Source: Microlunatus speluncae
Lineage (GTDB): Bacteria > Actinomycetota > Actinomycetes > Propionibacteriales > Propionibacteriaceae
Reading direction: 5' to 3'
Assembly: GCF_009299835.1 (NCBI RefSeq)
Contig: NZ_VKCZ01000009.1
Coordinates: 1-64,000, forward strand
Length of the DNA: 64,000 bases
A model generated the notes under the pieces. The model was not told the origin of the DNA. It worked only from the letters and a program-made list of their open reading frames with translations, and made no database searches. The first letter of the stretch is position 1, and the number at the start of each line of letters is the position of its first letter. Shown one piece after another: positions 1-7,942 of this stretch. The position numbers and the translations under genes are program-made.

Positions 1-95
1 TCAAGGCCTGGTGGAACGTCGTCAACTGGGCCGACGCCCAGAAGCGCTACGCCGCCGCCAAGGCGCAGACCCCGGGATTGATCAACCCCGCCTGA
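1..95 (+). CDS. C-terminal end of an unidentified protein (partial)
   Basis: The reading frame starting at base 3 runs 30 codons to a TGA at 93-95. It ends in a tryptophan-rich segment ([16 protein letters not shown]) followed by TPGLINPA. The 5' part lies outside the window. The remaining peptide is too short to assign a family. The stop codon lies inside the 14-bp tandem repeat that starts at 79, so the last residues are encoded by repeat sequence. Confidence 0.55.
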   Translation, partial: KAWWNVVNWADAQKRYAAAKAQTPGLINPA

Positions 96-126
96 TCAAC
101 CCCGCATGATCAACTTCGCATGATCA
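79..126. repeat. Four TGATCA-led units with 14-bp period
   Basis: TGATCA occurs at 79, 93, 107 and 121, exactly 14 bp apart. Each of the first three is followed by AACCCCGC or a close variant (AACTTCGC). The array starts inside the 3' end of the upstream gene and ends about 25 bp before the VOC gene start. It could arise by slippage, or act as a clustered binding site upstream of the VOC gene. Confidence 0.75.
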
Positions 127-150
127 ACTGGGTTCGAGAACGGAGCTCCG

Positions 151-516
151 ATGGGAATGACACTGCGGATCGAGGTGTTCACCACCGATCCGGGTCGGAG
201 CGTCGAGTTCTATCGCCGGGTGCTCCGCTTCACCGGCCCGCCCGGCGCGGCCGCGGACGGGTACACCGCGCTCCAGCGGGACGGGGTCACCATCGGGGTC
301 TCGCCGCACCCCGACCCGGCCGTTCCGGAGTTTCGGCGACCGCCGACCGGCACCGAGATCGTCCTCGAAGTCGATGATCTCGATGCGGAGTTTGCGATCA
401 TCCGAGACTCCGGATGGCCGATCGACGCCCCGATCACCGAGCAACCGTGGGGGCTGCGCGACTTCCGCATCCTCGACCCCGACGGTTACTACCTCCGGTT
501 CACGCATCGCCGCTGA
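151..516 (+). CDS. VOC (glyoxalase/bleomycin-resistance fold) protein
   Basis: A 121-residue single-domain protein of the vicinal oxygen chelate superfamily. The N-terminal strand (LRIEVFTTDPGRSVEFYRRV), the central EIVLEVDDLDA strand and the C-terminal RILDPDGYYLRFTHRR are typical of VOC modules. Such modules dimerise to form metal- or drug-binding sites. Length matches the family. A GGAG motif sits about 6 bp before the ATG. The substrate cannot be read from sequence: members include glyoxalases, dioxygenases and antibiotic-sequestering proteins. It may be co-transcribed with fgd, which starts 104 bp downstream on the same strand. Confidence 0.8.
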   Translation: MGMTLRIEVFTTDPGRSVEFYRRVLRFTGPPGAAADGYTALQRDGVTIGVSPHPDPAVPEFRRPPTGTEIVLEVDDLDAEFAIIRDSGWPIDAPITEQPWGLRDFRILDPDGYYLRFTHRR

Positions 517-619
517 CCCGCCGCCGGGAATGCCGCCGGCTCCGTCCGGGTTCGAGGGTGGGGACGGGCCGCTACGCTCGGATCCGGCCGTGACGATCGC
601 GTGACGAAGGAGAATCCCC

Positions 620-1651
620 ATGACCCTGCCCCTGAAGCTCGGCTACAAGGCATCCGCCGAACAGTTCTCGCCGCGCGATCTGGTCGAGTTCTCGGTCTCG
701 GCCGAGCGGCACGGCCTGGAGAGCGTCAGCGTCAGTGATCATTTCCAGCCCTGGCGGCACACCGGCGGGCACGCCCCGTTCTCGCTGGCCTGGATGGCGG
801 CGGTCGGCGAGCGGACGTCGAAGGTGCAGATCGGCACCTCGGTGATGACGCCGACCTTCCGCTACAACCCGGCGGTGATCGCGCAGGCCTTCGCCACTCT
901 TGGCTGCCTGTACCCGGGCCGGATCATGCTCGGAGTCGGCAGTGGGGAGGCACTGAACGAGATCGCCACCGGCTTCCGCGGCGCCGGCGCCCAGGACTGG
1001 CCCGCCTTCAAGGAGCGCTTCGCCCGGCTCCGCGAGTCGATCCGGCTGATGCGGGCGCTGTGGAGCGAGGAGCGGGTGACCTTCGAGGGTGAGTACTACT
1101 CCACCCACGACGCCAGCATCTACGACCGGCCCGAGGGCGGCATCCCGGTCTACATCGCGGCCGGCGGCCCCGTCGTCGCCAAGTACGCCGGTCGCGCCGG
1201 CGACGGCTTCATCTGCACCTCCGGCAAGGGCGCCGAGTTGTACGTCGACCAACTCTTGCCCGCCGTCGCCGAGGGTGCGCAGGCCGCCGGCAAGGATGCC
1301 GAGGCGCTCGACCGGATGATCGAGATCAAGCTGTCCTACGACACCGATCCGGACGCCGCGCTGCAGAACACCCGGTTCTGGTCGCCGCTCTCGCTGAGCA
1401 AGGAACAGAAGCACGACATCACCGACCCGGTCGAGATGGAGAAGGCCGCCGACGCGCTGCCGATCGAGACCATCGCGAAGCGCTGGATCGTCGGCTCCGA
1501 CCCGGACGAGACCGTGGAGCAGATCGCCCAGTACGTCCGCTGGGGCTTCAACCACCTCGTCTTCCACGCGCCCGGAGCCGACCAGGAGCGGTTCCTCGAC
1601 CTGTTCGAGCGGGATCTCGCGCCGCGGCTGCGAGCGCTTTCGCCCGACTGA
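620..1651 (+). CDS. fgd: F420-dependent glucose-6-phosphate dehydrogenase
   Basis: This 343-residue luciferase-like protein oxidises glucose-6-phosphate to 6-phosphogluconolactone and reduces coenzyme F420, feeding cytosolic F420-dependent reductases. It is recognised by family-typical segments: [10 protein letters not shown] at the N terminus, [33 protein letters not shown] and [11 protein letters not shown]. His41, Trp45 and Glu110 correspond to the active-site His40, Trp44 and Glu109 of the mycobacterial enzyme (one-residue offset). The [11 protein letters not shown] and NHLVFHAPG segments near the C terminus also match. A GAAGGAG ribosome binding site precedes the ATG by about 7 bp. It implies that the host makes F420. 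A second luciferase-like oxidoreductase lies at 50.3-51.1 kb. Confidence 0.96.
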   Translation: MTLPLKLGYKASAEQFSPRDLVEFSVSAERHGLESVSVSDHFQPWRHTGGHAPFSLAWMAAVGERTSKVQIGTSVMTPTFRYNPAVIAQAFATLGCLYPGRIMLGVGSGEALNEIATGFRGAGAQDWPAFKERFARLRESIRLMRALWSEERVTFEGEYYSTHDASIYDRPEGGIPVYIAAGGPVVAKYAGRAGDGFICTSGKGAELYVDQLLPAVAEGAQAAGKDAEALDRMIEIKLSYDTDPDAALQNTRFWSPLSLSKEQKHDITDPVEMEKAADALPIETIAKRWIVGSDPDETVEQIAQYVRWGFNHLVFHAPGADQERFLDLFERDLAPRLRALSPD

Positions 1652-1681
1652 GTCCGGGGCCGGCCGAGACTCGCGGCCTGC

Positions 1682-1728
1682 CTGTCACGGACCCGGTGAC
1701 AGGTCCGTGACAGGCCCATGTCAGGTCC
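1682..1728. promoter_or_regulatory. 11-bp-period direct repeats plus inverted repeat upstream of the P450 gene
   Basis: GTGACAG begins at 1696 and again at 1707, and the variant ATGTCAG begins at 1718. The spacing is exactly 11 bp and the intervening bases are similar (GTCC, GCCC, GTCC). The first GTGACAG also pairs with CTGTCAC at 1682-1688, giving an inverted repeat with a 7-bp spacer. Arrays with 11-bp spacing are typical of sites for OmpR-type winged-helix regulators (PhoP, AfsR and SARP activators). The array ends about 45 bp before the GTG start of the P450 gene, in promoter position. Confidence 0.6.
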
Positions 1729-1773
1729 GCCGGACATCGTGGCCGTACCAAACCAGCCACGAAAGGAAGTCCT

Positions 1774-3000
1774 GTGAGCCAACCGGTTGCCATCCCGAAC
1801 GGCCTCTCGACGGAGCGCGACGCGGGCCCGTTCAACCCGCCCACCGAGACCACGCGGCTGCGCGACACCCGCCCGGTGTGCCCGATGATCTTTCCCGACG
1901 GCCACCGGGGCTGGTATGTCACCGGCTATGACGAGGTGCGCCAGTTGATGGCCGACACCCGGTTCAGCTCCCGCCAGGACCTCGGCGTGATCCATGTGCC
2001 GTACGACGCTTCGGGCATGCCCGCTCAGACCGAACCGTCCCCGCAGGAGCCGGGACTGTTCATCGCGATGGACCCGCCGGACCACACCCGGCTGCGGCGC
2101 CGCCTCACCGGCGCGTTCACCGTGCGGCGGATGAAGCAGCTCGAGGAGCAGATCATCGAGGTCTGCGAGCGACAGCTGGATCACCTGGTGAGCCTCACCC
2201 CGCCGGTCGACCTGGTCGCGGAGTTCACCCTGCCGGTCCCCTCGCTGGTGATCTGCGAACTGCTCGGTGTCCCGTACGAGGACCGGGACGGCTTCCAGGC
2301 CAACACCGCTCAGTTCATGGTCAAGGACCAGACGCTGGAGCAGAAGATCGGCGCCTACGTCGGGCTGACCAGCTACCTGGCCGAGCTGGTCACCGGCAAA
2401 CGCGCCGAGCCCGGCGAAGACATCCTGTCCGACCTGGCCCGCCAGGAAGACCTCACCATCGAGGAGTTGACCGGCGCCGCCTTCCTGCTGCTGCTCGCCG
2501 GCCACGAGACGACCGCCAACATGCTGGCCCTCGGCACCCTTGCCCTGCTGGAGAATCCCGGGCAGGCGGCCGAATTGCGGGCCGACCCGGATCTGATGGT
2601 CGGCGCCGTGGAGGAACTGCTGCGCTACCTGTCCATCGCCGACATCTTCTTCCGCTACGCCACGGAGGACCTCGAGCTGGGCGGCGAGACCATCCCCCAG
2701 GGATCCACCGTCGTCATCTCACTGCTGGCCGCCAACCACGACCCCCGGCGCTTCGAAAACCCCGACGCCCTGGACGTCCACCGCAACGCCCGCGGCCACC
2801 TGTCCTTCGGCCACGGCGTCCATCAGTGCCTCGGCCAGCAGCTGGCCCGGATCGAGATGCGGGCCGGGTTCACGGGACTGCTGCGCCGCCTGCCCACCCT
2901 CGAACTCGCCGTCCCCCTCAGCGACGTACGGCTCCGGACCGACATGACCATCTACGGCGTCCACGAACTGCCCGTCACCTGGACCGAACCGACCCCGTAG
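1774..3000 (+). CDS. Cytochrome P450
   Basis: A 408-residue soluble bacterial class I cytochrome P450, a heme monooxygenase that takes electrons from a ferredoxin. Seen directly: the I-helix oxygen-activation motif AGHETT (242-247), the ExxR motif (E281-R284), the C-helix segment DPPDHTRLRRRL (100-111) and the heme loop FGHGVHQCLGQ with ligand Cys352. Length is normal. The general style resembles CYP105-like actinobacterial enzymes, but subfamily and substrate are inferred weakly. The GTG start follows a GAAAGGAAG ribosome binding site. No ferredoxin or reductase gene is adjacent. Its 3' end overlaps the convergent dprA gene by 26 bp. Confidence 0.93.
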   Translation: MSQPVAIPNGLSTERDAGPFNPPTETTRLRDTRPVCPMIFPDGHRGWYVTGYDEVRQLMADTRFSSRQDLGVIHVPYDASGMPAQTEPSPQEPGLFIAMDPPDHTRLRRRLTGAFTVRRMKQLEEQIIEVCERQLDHLVSLTPPVDLVAEFTLPVPSLVICELLGVPYEDRDGFQANTAQFMVKDQTLEQKIGAYVGLTSYLAELVTGKRAEPGEDILSDLARQEDLTIEELTGAAFLLLLAGHETTANMLALGTLALLENPGQAAELRADPDLMVGAVEELLRYLSIADIFFRYATEDLELGGETIPQGSTVVISLLAANHDPRRFENPDALDVHRNARGHLSFGHGVHQCLGQQLARIEMRAGFTGLLRRLPTLELAVPLSDVRLRTDMTIYGVHELPVTWTEPTP

Positions 3001-4174
3001 CGGCAGCTGACCCGCCGCCGGGAACGCCCCGCAGCCGCCAGCCGTCGACGGAGCCGTCCACCAACCCCGCCGACTCCAGGGCCGTGAGCTCGGCCAACGC
3101 CCGACGCAACGGCACCCCGGCCGTCAGCGCGATCTCCCCACCGGTACGCCAGCGACGAGCCGACAACGCCTCGAACACCGCCAGCCGGATCGGCGAGAAC
3201 CCGTCGGTGACCCGCGGCTCACCACGCTGGATCGGCACCAACTCCTCCCCGACCGGCGAGATCAACTCCAGCACGTCCGCCGCGCCGGCAACCAGGGTCG
3301 CCTGACCCTCCCGAATCAGCAGATGCGGCCCCACCGACAACGCCGAATGCACCGGACCCGGGACCGCCATCAACACCCGGCCCAACCCGACCGCCCAATT
3401 CGCCGTGTTCCTGGCTCCCGATCGCAGCGCCGCCTCGACGACGACAACACCGATCGACAGGGCGGCGATCAACCGGTTCCGGGCCAGGAACCGCATCCGG
3501 GTCGGCGCGGCACCGGGCGGCAGCTCCGAGATGATCAAGTGGTCGGCGGCCAGCCGGTCCAGCAGCGCCTCGTTGCCTTTCGGATAGGGCACGTCGGCCC
3601 CACCGGCGAGCACCGCGACGGTCCGGCCGCCGGCCGCGAGGGCACCCCGATGGGCGGCCGCGTCGATCCCATACGCGCCGCCGGACAGGACGGTCACGCC
3701 ACGATCGGCCAGGTCGGCCGCCAGGTCGGTCGACGCCGACGTCCCGTACCCGGTCGAGGCGCGGGAGCCGACGACCGCGACCGAACGCCGGCAGATCTCA
3801 TCCAGCCGGGCCGGACCGCGCAGCCACAACCCGAACGGCTGGCCGCCCCGGCGTTGCACCGACTCGGCGCGGCGCAGGTCCCCCAGCGACTCGGGCCATT
3901 CGTCGTCGCCGGGCATCACGAACCGGATCCCCAGCTGTCCGGCGTCGGCGAGCAGGCCGCGCAGGTCGAGCCGTTGGGCCCGGCCGGCCATCGGGGCCCC
4001 GAGCTGTCCGTCCGTCACCCGCCGCCACATCTCCACCGCGCCGAGGTCGTCGACCAGCCGGGCCACCTCGACCTCGCCGCTCTCCACCACCCCGGACAGG
4101 GCCATCCGGGCCGTTCGCTCGTCGAGTCCCGGCGCCGCCCGGCGCGGCCCCGCCGGCCGTGACGCGGTGCTCAT
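2975..4174 (-). CDS. dprA: DNA-processing protein DprA
   Basis: DprA/Smf loads RecA on incoming single-stranded DNA during natural transformation. The Rossmann-like core is clear: VAVVGSRASTGYG, the SGGAYGIDAAAHRGAL nucleotide-site motif, then RFLARNRLIAALS and SGARNTANWAVGLGR. An N-terminal helical segment and a C-terminal winged-helix-like tail (about 330-390) flank it. I place the start at the ATG at 4172-4174, giving 399 residues. The frame stays open further upstream, but that stretch lies in another frame of comM. The start overlaps the comM stop by 4 bp (ATGA), indicating translational coupling. Confidence 0.94.
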   Translation of the reverse strand: MSTASRPAGPRRAAPGLDERTARMALSGVVESGEVEVARLVDDLGAVEMWRRVTDGQLGAPMAGRAQRLDLRGLLADAGQLGIRFVMPGDDEWPESLGDLRRAESVQRRGGQPFGLWLRGPARLDEICRRSVAVVGSRASTGYGTSASTDLAADLADRGVTVLSGGAYGIDAAAHRGALAAGGRTVAVLAGGADVPYPKGNEALLDRLAADHLIISELPPGAAPTRMRFLARNRLIAALSIGVVVVEAALRSGARNTANWAVGLGRVLMAVPGPVHSALSVGPHLLIREGQATLVAGAADVLELISPVGEELVPIQRGEPRVTDGFSPIRLAVFEALSARRWRTGGEIALTAGVPLRRALAELTALESAGLVDGSVDGWRLRGVPGGGSAAATGSVRSR

Positions 4175-5721
4175 GACGCTGTCCGCTGCGCGACGCCCGG
4201 CGGTTCGCCGCGGCGCATCGCCAGTGCGACCGCCACGTCCTCGGCATCGGGCCTGCCGCGAGCGCTCAGATCGGCGATCGTCCATGCGATCCGCAGCACC
4301 TTGTCGACGCCGCGCGGGCTGAGGGTGCCGCGGCCGACCGCCTCCTCGACCTTCTCGATCCCGTCCGGCAGCGGCAGCCGGGATCGCAGGTAGGGGCCCG
4401 GAACGTCGCCGTTGGTGGGCCACGGCGCGTCCGCCAGCCGGTGCGCCTGACGCGCCCTGGCCTCGGCGACCCGGTCCGCCACCGCCGCCGTCGACTCGGT
4501 CTGAGCCAGGGCGGCCTTGAGGTAGCTCTTCTTCATCGGGCGCAGCACCTGTTGGATGTCGATCCGGTCCCGGATCGGGCCGGAGATGCGGTCGGAGTAG
4601 CGGCGGATGGCCATCGGCGGACAGGTGCAGACGGCGCCCGGAGTCGATGCATTGCCACAGGGGCAGGGATTCGCGGCCAGGACCAGCTGGAACCGGGCCG
4701 GATACCGGGCCTGCACCTCGCTCCGCCCGATCATGATCACGCCCGACTCCAGCGGGGCCCGGAGCGCGTCCAGCACCCGCGGCGGGAATTCGGGAGCTTC
4801 ATCCAGGAACAGCACGCCGCGATGGGCACAGGAGATCGCGCCCGGCCGAGCCATCCGGGCACCGCCGCCGACCAGACTCGGGATCGAGGCCGAATGGTGC
4901 GGGTCGGCATACGGCGGCCGCCGCACCAGCCCATCGCTGAGGTCGAACCCGGCCAGCGAATGGATCGCCGACACCTCCAGCGACTCGACCACGGTCAGCT
5001 CCGGCAGCAGGCCCGGCATGCGTTCGGCCAGCATCGTCTTGCCGACGCCGGGCGGGCCGTGCAGAAACAGGTGGTGCCGGCCGGCGGCGGCGACCTCGAG
5101 CGCCCAGCGCGCCTCCAGCTGTCCGGCGACCTCGGCCAGATCCCGTTGCGGACCGAGCGGCGGTCCCGAATCGGCGGCGAGCTCGACCGGCTCGACCCGG
5201 GGCACCGGGTCACCGCGGAACAGGGCCACCAGTTGGGCGAGGGAGGCGAGGCCGATCACCTCGATGTCCTGCACGAGTCCCGCTTCCTCGGCCTGCCGCA
5301 GCGGAACGATCACCCGGCGGAAGCCGGCCTGGGCGGCGGCCAGCGTCGCCGGCAGGATGCCCCGCACCGGGCGGATCCGGGCGTCCAGGCCGAGCTCGCC
5401 GAGCAGCACCGTCCCGGCCAGCTCGGACCGCGGAAACACCTTGTTCGCCGCCAATACGGCGCACACGATCGCCAGATCGTAGTGGCTGCCGCCCTTGGGC
5501 AGCGTCGCCGGCGAAAGGTTGATCGTGAGCAGCGAAGCCGGCCAGTGTTGCCCGGCGTTGCTCACCGCCGCCTTGCACCGGTCCTTCGCCTCGTGCAGCG
5601 CGGCGTCGGGCAGACCGACCAGCACGGTCCGCGGCAGGCCGGCCCCGATGTGGGCCTCCACCTCGACGATCCGACCGTCCAGCCCGGCCAGGGCCACCGA
5701 CCGGGCGCACGCCAGCGACAT
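4171..5721 (-). CDS. comM: YifB/ComM family Mg-chelatase-like AAA+ ATPase
   Basis: A 516-residue AAA+ protein. ComM is a hexameric helicase that promotes branch migration during natural transformation. The N-terminal Lon-like fold starts MSLACARSVALAGLDG and contains LPRTVLVGLPDAALHEAKDR. The Walker A is GPPGVGKTMLAERMPGLLP and the Walker B is VLFLDEAPEF. A zinc-finger-like NPCPCGN...CTCPP segment follows, and the C-terminal Mg-chelatase domain ends near AMRRGEPPGVA. The ATG at 5719-5721 overlaps the yraN stop by 1 bp. It sits between yraN and dprA, the usual actinobacterial order. Confidence 0.95.
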   Translation of the reverse strand: MSLACARSVALAGLDGRIVEVEAHIGAGLPRTVLVGLPDAALHEAKDRCKAAVSNAGQHWPASLLTINLSPATLPKGGSHYDLAIVCAVLAANKVFPRSELAGTVLLGELGLDARIRPVRGILPATLAAAQAGFRRVIVPLRQAEEAGLVQDIEVIGLASLAQLVALFRGDPVPRVEPVELAADSGPPLGPQRDLAEVAGQLEARWALEVAAAGRHHLFLHGPPGVGKTMLAERMPGLLPELTVVESLEVSAIHSLAGFDLSDGLVRRPPYADPHHSASIPSLVGGGARMARPGAISCAHRGVLFLDEAPEFPPRVLDALRAPLESGVIMIGRSEVQARYPARFQLVLAANPCPCGNASTPGAVCTCPPMAIRRYSDRISGPIRDRIDIQQVLRPMKKSYLKAALAQTESTAAVADRVAEARARQAHRLADAPWPTNGDVPGPYLRSRLPLPDGIEKVEEAVGRGTLSPRGVDKVLRIAWTIADLSARGRPDAEDVAVALAMRRGEPPGVAQRTAS

Positions 5722-6095
5722 CAGCCGATCCCTCGGACGTGGTTGACCACGGGCGGGGCGCCGGCCACGAGCAGCACCCCGACCGCGTCCAGCCGGATCC
5801 CCGCCGCCGGCGGGCCGTGCTCGGACAACCATTCGGCCGACAATTGCCGCAGCCGGCGCAGCTTGGCGTACGTGATCGCCTCGAGCGGGTCGCCGTAGCC
5901 GAGCCCGGACCGGCACTTCACCTCGCAGAACACGATCGTCCGATCGGCACCCCCGCCCTCCTCGGCGATGATGTCGATCTCCCCCAGCCGGCAGCGCCAG
6001 TTGCGCTCCAGCACGCGCAGCCCGGCCCGCTCGAGCTCGGCCGCCGCCAACTCCTCGCCCCGGTGTCCGACCCGGGTCTTTCTGTTATCCGCCAT
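5721..6095 (-). CDS. YraN family protein (UPF0102, endonuclease-like fold)
   Basis: A 124-residue member of the YraN/UPF0102 family, which has a predicted restriction-endonuclease-like fold and no firmly established role. The family core is visible: GEELAAAELERAGLRVLERNWRC, GEIDIIAEE, TIVFCEVKCRSG (the EVK metal-site-like motif) and YGDPLEAIT. The ATG at 6093-6095 is chosen because GGAGG lies 6 bp upstream. A TTG further upstream would add five residues but would place the ribosome binding site inside the gene. The stop overlaps the comM start. Confidence 0.92.
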   Translation of the reverse strand: MADNRKTRVGHRGEELAAAELERAGLRVLERNWRCRLGEIDIIAEEGGGADRTIVFCEVKCRSGLGYGDPLEAITYAKLRRLRQLSAEWLSEHGPPAAGIRLDAVGVLLVAGAPPVVNHVRGIG

Positions 6096-6203
6096 CTCGC
6101 ACCTCCGCAAGGGAGTGTGCTGCGCCCGGCCCGGAGTCGTCGGGCGGAAAAGAAAGCTGTGGACAACCGAATTCGAACGGGATCGCCTGTGGAGAACGAT
6201 GCA

Positions 6204-6240
6204 TCATCGCATCATGATGTATCGATGTAGACTCGACGGT
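6204..6240 (+). promoter_or_regulatory. vapBC promoter/operator, probably leaderless
   Basis: A perfect 10-bp palindrome CATCATGATG (6210-6219) lies between further CATC and GATG half-sites. TAGACT at 6228-6233 fits an actinobacterial -10 (TANNNT) and ends 7 bp before the ATG at 6241. No ribosome binding site precedes the ATG. The transcript therefore likely starts at or next to the start codon, with the palindrome as the autoregulatory operator usual for VapB-type proteins. Confidence 0.5.
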
Positions 6241-6471
6241 ATGCGTACAACGGTCGACATTCCCGCTGACCTGCACCGACAGGCTCAAGCATTGGCCCGC
6301 GACACTTCGCGCACGTTCAGCGAGACGGTCGTCGCCCTGATGCGCCGCGGCCTGAGTCAGGCCCCAGCGACATCGCAGGTCTCTACCAGCACGCGGACCG
6401 GACTTCCCGTTGTTCGGGTCGGACGAGTGATCACGTCCGAAGACGTTCGTGCTCTGGAGGATGACGAGTGA
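6241..6471 (+). CDS. Antitoxin, ribbon-helix-helix VapB-like
   Basis: A 76-residue protein whose N terminus (MRTTVDIPADLHRQAQALA) is a ribbon-helix-helix DNA-binding fold. The C-terminal half (VGRVITSEDVRALEDDE) would wrap the toxin. It neutralises the PIN RNase encoded next and represses the pair. The ATG at 6241 is chosen over the longer open frame because the RHH fold starts there and promoter-like sequence lies just upstream. Its stop overlaps the toxin GTG start by 4 bp. The module is inserted head-on into a conserved minus-strand housekeeping block. Confidence 0.85.
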   Translation: MRTTVDIPADLHRQAQALARDTSRTFSETVVALMRRGLSQAPATSQVSTSTRTGLPVVRVGRVITSEDVRALEDDE

Positions 6472-6866
6472 CAGTCCTCCTGGACGCGAATGTGCTCATC
6501 GCCCTGACCGTCGCGGACCATGTCCATCACGAACCCGCGGAATCCTGGTTCGCCGACAACGATCGGTTCGCGACCTGTCCGATCACCGAGGGGAGCCTGG
6601 TCCGTCTCCTCGTCCGAGAGGGCCAAACCGTTGCCACGGTGCGGGATCTGCTCTATGGACTCACCGCGATCCCCGGACACGAGTTCTGGCCTGACGAACT
6701 GTCCTATCGTGACGTGGATCTTGCGGGGGTCATCGGGCATCGCCAAGTCACCGATGCCTACCTCGCTCAACTCGCTCGTTCACGCGACGCCCGGCTGGCC
6801 AGCTTCGACCATGGCCTGGCATCGCTTCATCCGGATGTGGTCGACCTGATCGAGACCCGGTCCTGA
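6468..6866 (+). CDS. PIN-domain RNase toxin, VapC-like
   Basis: A 132-residue PIN-domain protein, predicted to be a Mg-dependent ribonuclease toxin of a type II toxin-antitoxin system. The acidic residues expected for the PIN active site are present: Asp6 (MTVLLDANVL), Glu41 (PITEGSLVR), Asp96 (VTDAYLAQLA) and Asp114 (ASFDHGLA). Length is normal for VapC. The GTG start overlaps the antitoxin stop (GTGA), so translation is coupled. It ends 14 bp from the convergent DUF2469 gene. All catalytic positions are intact, so I expect it to be active. Confidence 0.9.
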   Translation: MTVLLDANVLIALTVADHVHHEPAESWFADNDRFATCPITEGSLVRLLVREGQTVATVRDLLYGLTAIPGHEFWPDELSYRDVDLAGVIGHRQVTDAYLAQLARSRDARLASFDHGLASLHPDVVDLIETRS

Positions 6867-6880
6867 GCTCGGCTCGGACC

Positions 6881-7198
6881 TCAGTCGCCCACGCTCTTCG
6901 GCACCTCCAGGTCGGAGTGGGCGATCTCCTCGATCGAGACGTCCCGGAAGGTGAGCACCTTGGCACTCTTGACGAACCGGGCCGGGCGGTACATGTCCCA
7001 GACCCAGGCGTCGCCCATCGAGACCTCGTAATACACGTCGCCACCCTCGGTGCGGACCTTGAGGTCGACGGCGTTGCAGAGATAGAACCGGCGCTCGGTC
7101 TCAACCGCGTAGTTGAAGATGCCGACTACATCCTTGTACTCGCGATACAGCTGGAGCTCCAGTTCGCTCTCGTACTGCTCCAGGTCCTCGCTACTCAC
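6881..7198 (-). CDS. DUF2469 family protein
   Basis: A 105-residue actinobacterial conserved protein. Family features seen are the N-terminal SSEDLEQYESELELQLYREY, the ETERRFYLCNAVDLK segment and the very conserved DAWVWDMYRPARFV. Function is not established. It is consistently found beside rnhB in actinobacteria, as here (19 bp from rnhB). The GTG start has a GAAGGAC-type ribosome binding site about 6 bp upstream. In most relatives yraN follows directly; here vapBC intervenes. Confidence 0.9.
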   Translation of the reverse strand: MSSEDLEQYESELELQLYREYKDVVGIFNYAVETERRFYLCNAVDLKVRTEGGDVYYEVSMGDAWVWDMYRPARFVKSAKVLTFRDVSIEEIAHSDLEVPKSVGD

Positions 7199-7216
7199 CG
7201 CACCGTCCTTCAGTTC

Positions 7217-7942
7217 TCATGATTCTGACATTAGCCCCGCCGCGGGCAGCCGCGTACGTCCGGTGAGGTTTCCGGTCTTCGCGGCGGCCTGGCGGACGTT
7301 CTCGAACCGCCACCGGTGGGTCGGGCACGGCCCGTTGGCGTCCAGCCGCTCCTGGTGCAGCGGCGTGCAATAGCCCTTGTGGACCTCGAAGTCGTAGGCC
7401 GGATAGGCGAGGGCCAGCTCGTCCATGGTCCGGTCCCGGGTGACCTTGGCGATGATCGACGCCGCGGCGACACAGGCCGCGACCCGGTCCCCCTTCCAAA
7501 CGGCCAGGCCGGGCACGCCGAGGCCGTCCACGGCGAAGCCGTCGGTCAGCACGTAGGTCGGCGGCACGTCCAGCCGGAGCAGCGCCCGGCGCAGCGCGGC
7601 GATGTTGGCGACGTGCATGCCGAGTCGGTCGCACTCCTCGGGCGAGATGCTGACCACCGACCAGGCCACGGCCTTGGCCAGGATCTCGTCGTAGCAGCGT
7701 TCCCGCTGCGCGGCGCTGAGCAGTTTCGAATCCCGCAGCCCGTTGATCTGCCGCGACTTGGCGTCGGACAAGATCACCGCGCCGGCCACCAGCGGCCCGG
7801 CACAGGCTCCGCGTCCGGCCTCGTCGGCCCCGGCGACCGGGCCCAGACCGACCCGGCACAGCGCGCGCTCGTACCCGTAGAGACCGCTGTTGCGGCGCAC
7901 CTGGATCGGCGGAATGTCGAGCACGTCGCCTCCGGCCGGCAT
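7217..7942 (-). CDS. rnhB: Ribonuclease HII
   Basis: A 241-residue RNase HII that cleaves the RNA strand of RNA/DNA hybrids and removes misincorporated ribonucleotides. The active-site start GADEAGRGACAGPLVAGAV carries Asp40 and Glu41. GLRDSKLLS, VAAASIIAKVTRDR and YDFEVHKGYCTPLH follow in family order. The ATG at 7940-7942 overlaps the lepB2 stop by 1 bp, so it is translated from the signal peptidase operon. Length is typical. Confidence 0.96.
   Translation of the reverse strand: MPAGGDVLDIPPIQVRRNSGLYGYERALCRVGLGPVAGADEAGRGACAGPLVAGAVILSDAKSRQINGLRDSKLLSAAQRERCYDEILAKAVAWSVVSISPEECDRLGMHVANIAALRRALLRLDVPPTYVLTDGFAVDGLGVPGLAVWKGDRVAACVAAASIIAKVTRDRTMDELALAYPAYDFEVHKGYCTPLHQERLDANGPCPTHRWRFENVRQAAAKTGNLTGRTRLPAAGLMSES

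Noticed and set aside
2975..4423. Longer DprA reading frame with about 80 extra N-terminal residues
   Set aside because: The extra part is Arg/Gly-rich, overlaps comM in another frame, and the ATG at 4174 has the ATGA overlap typical of this operon.
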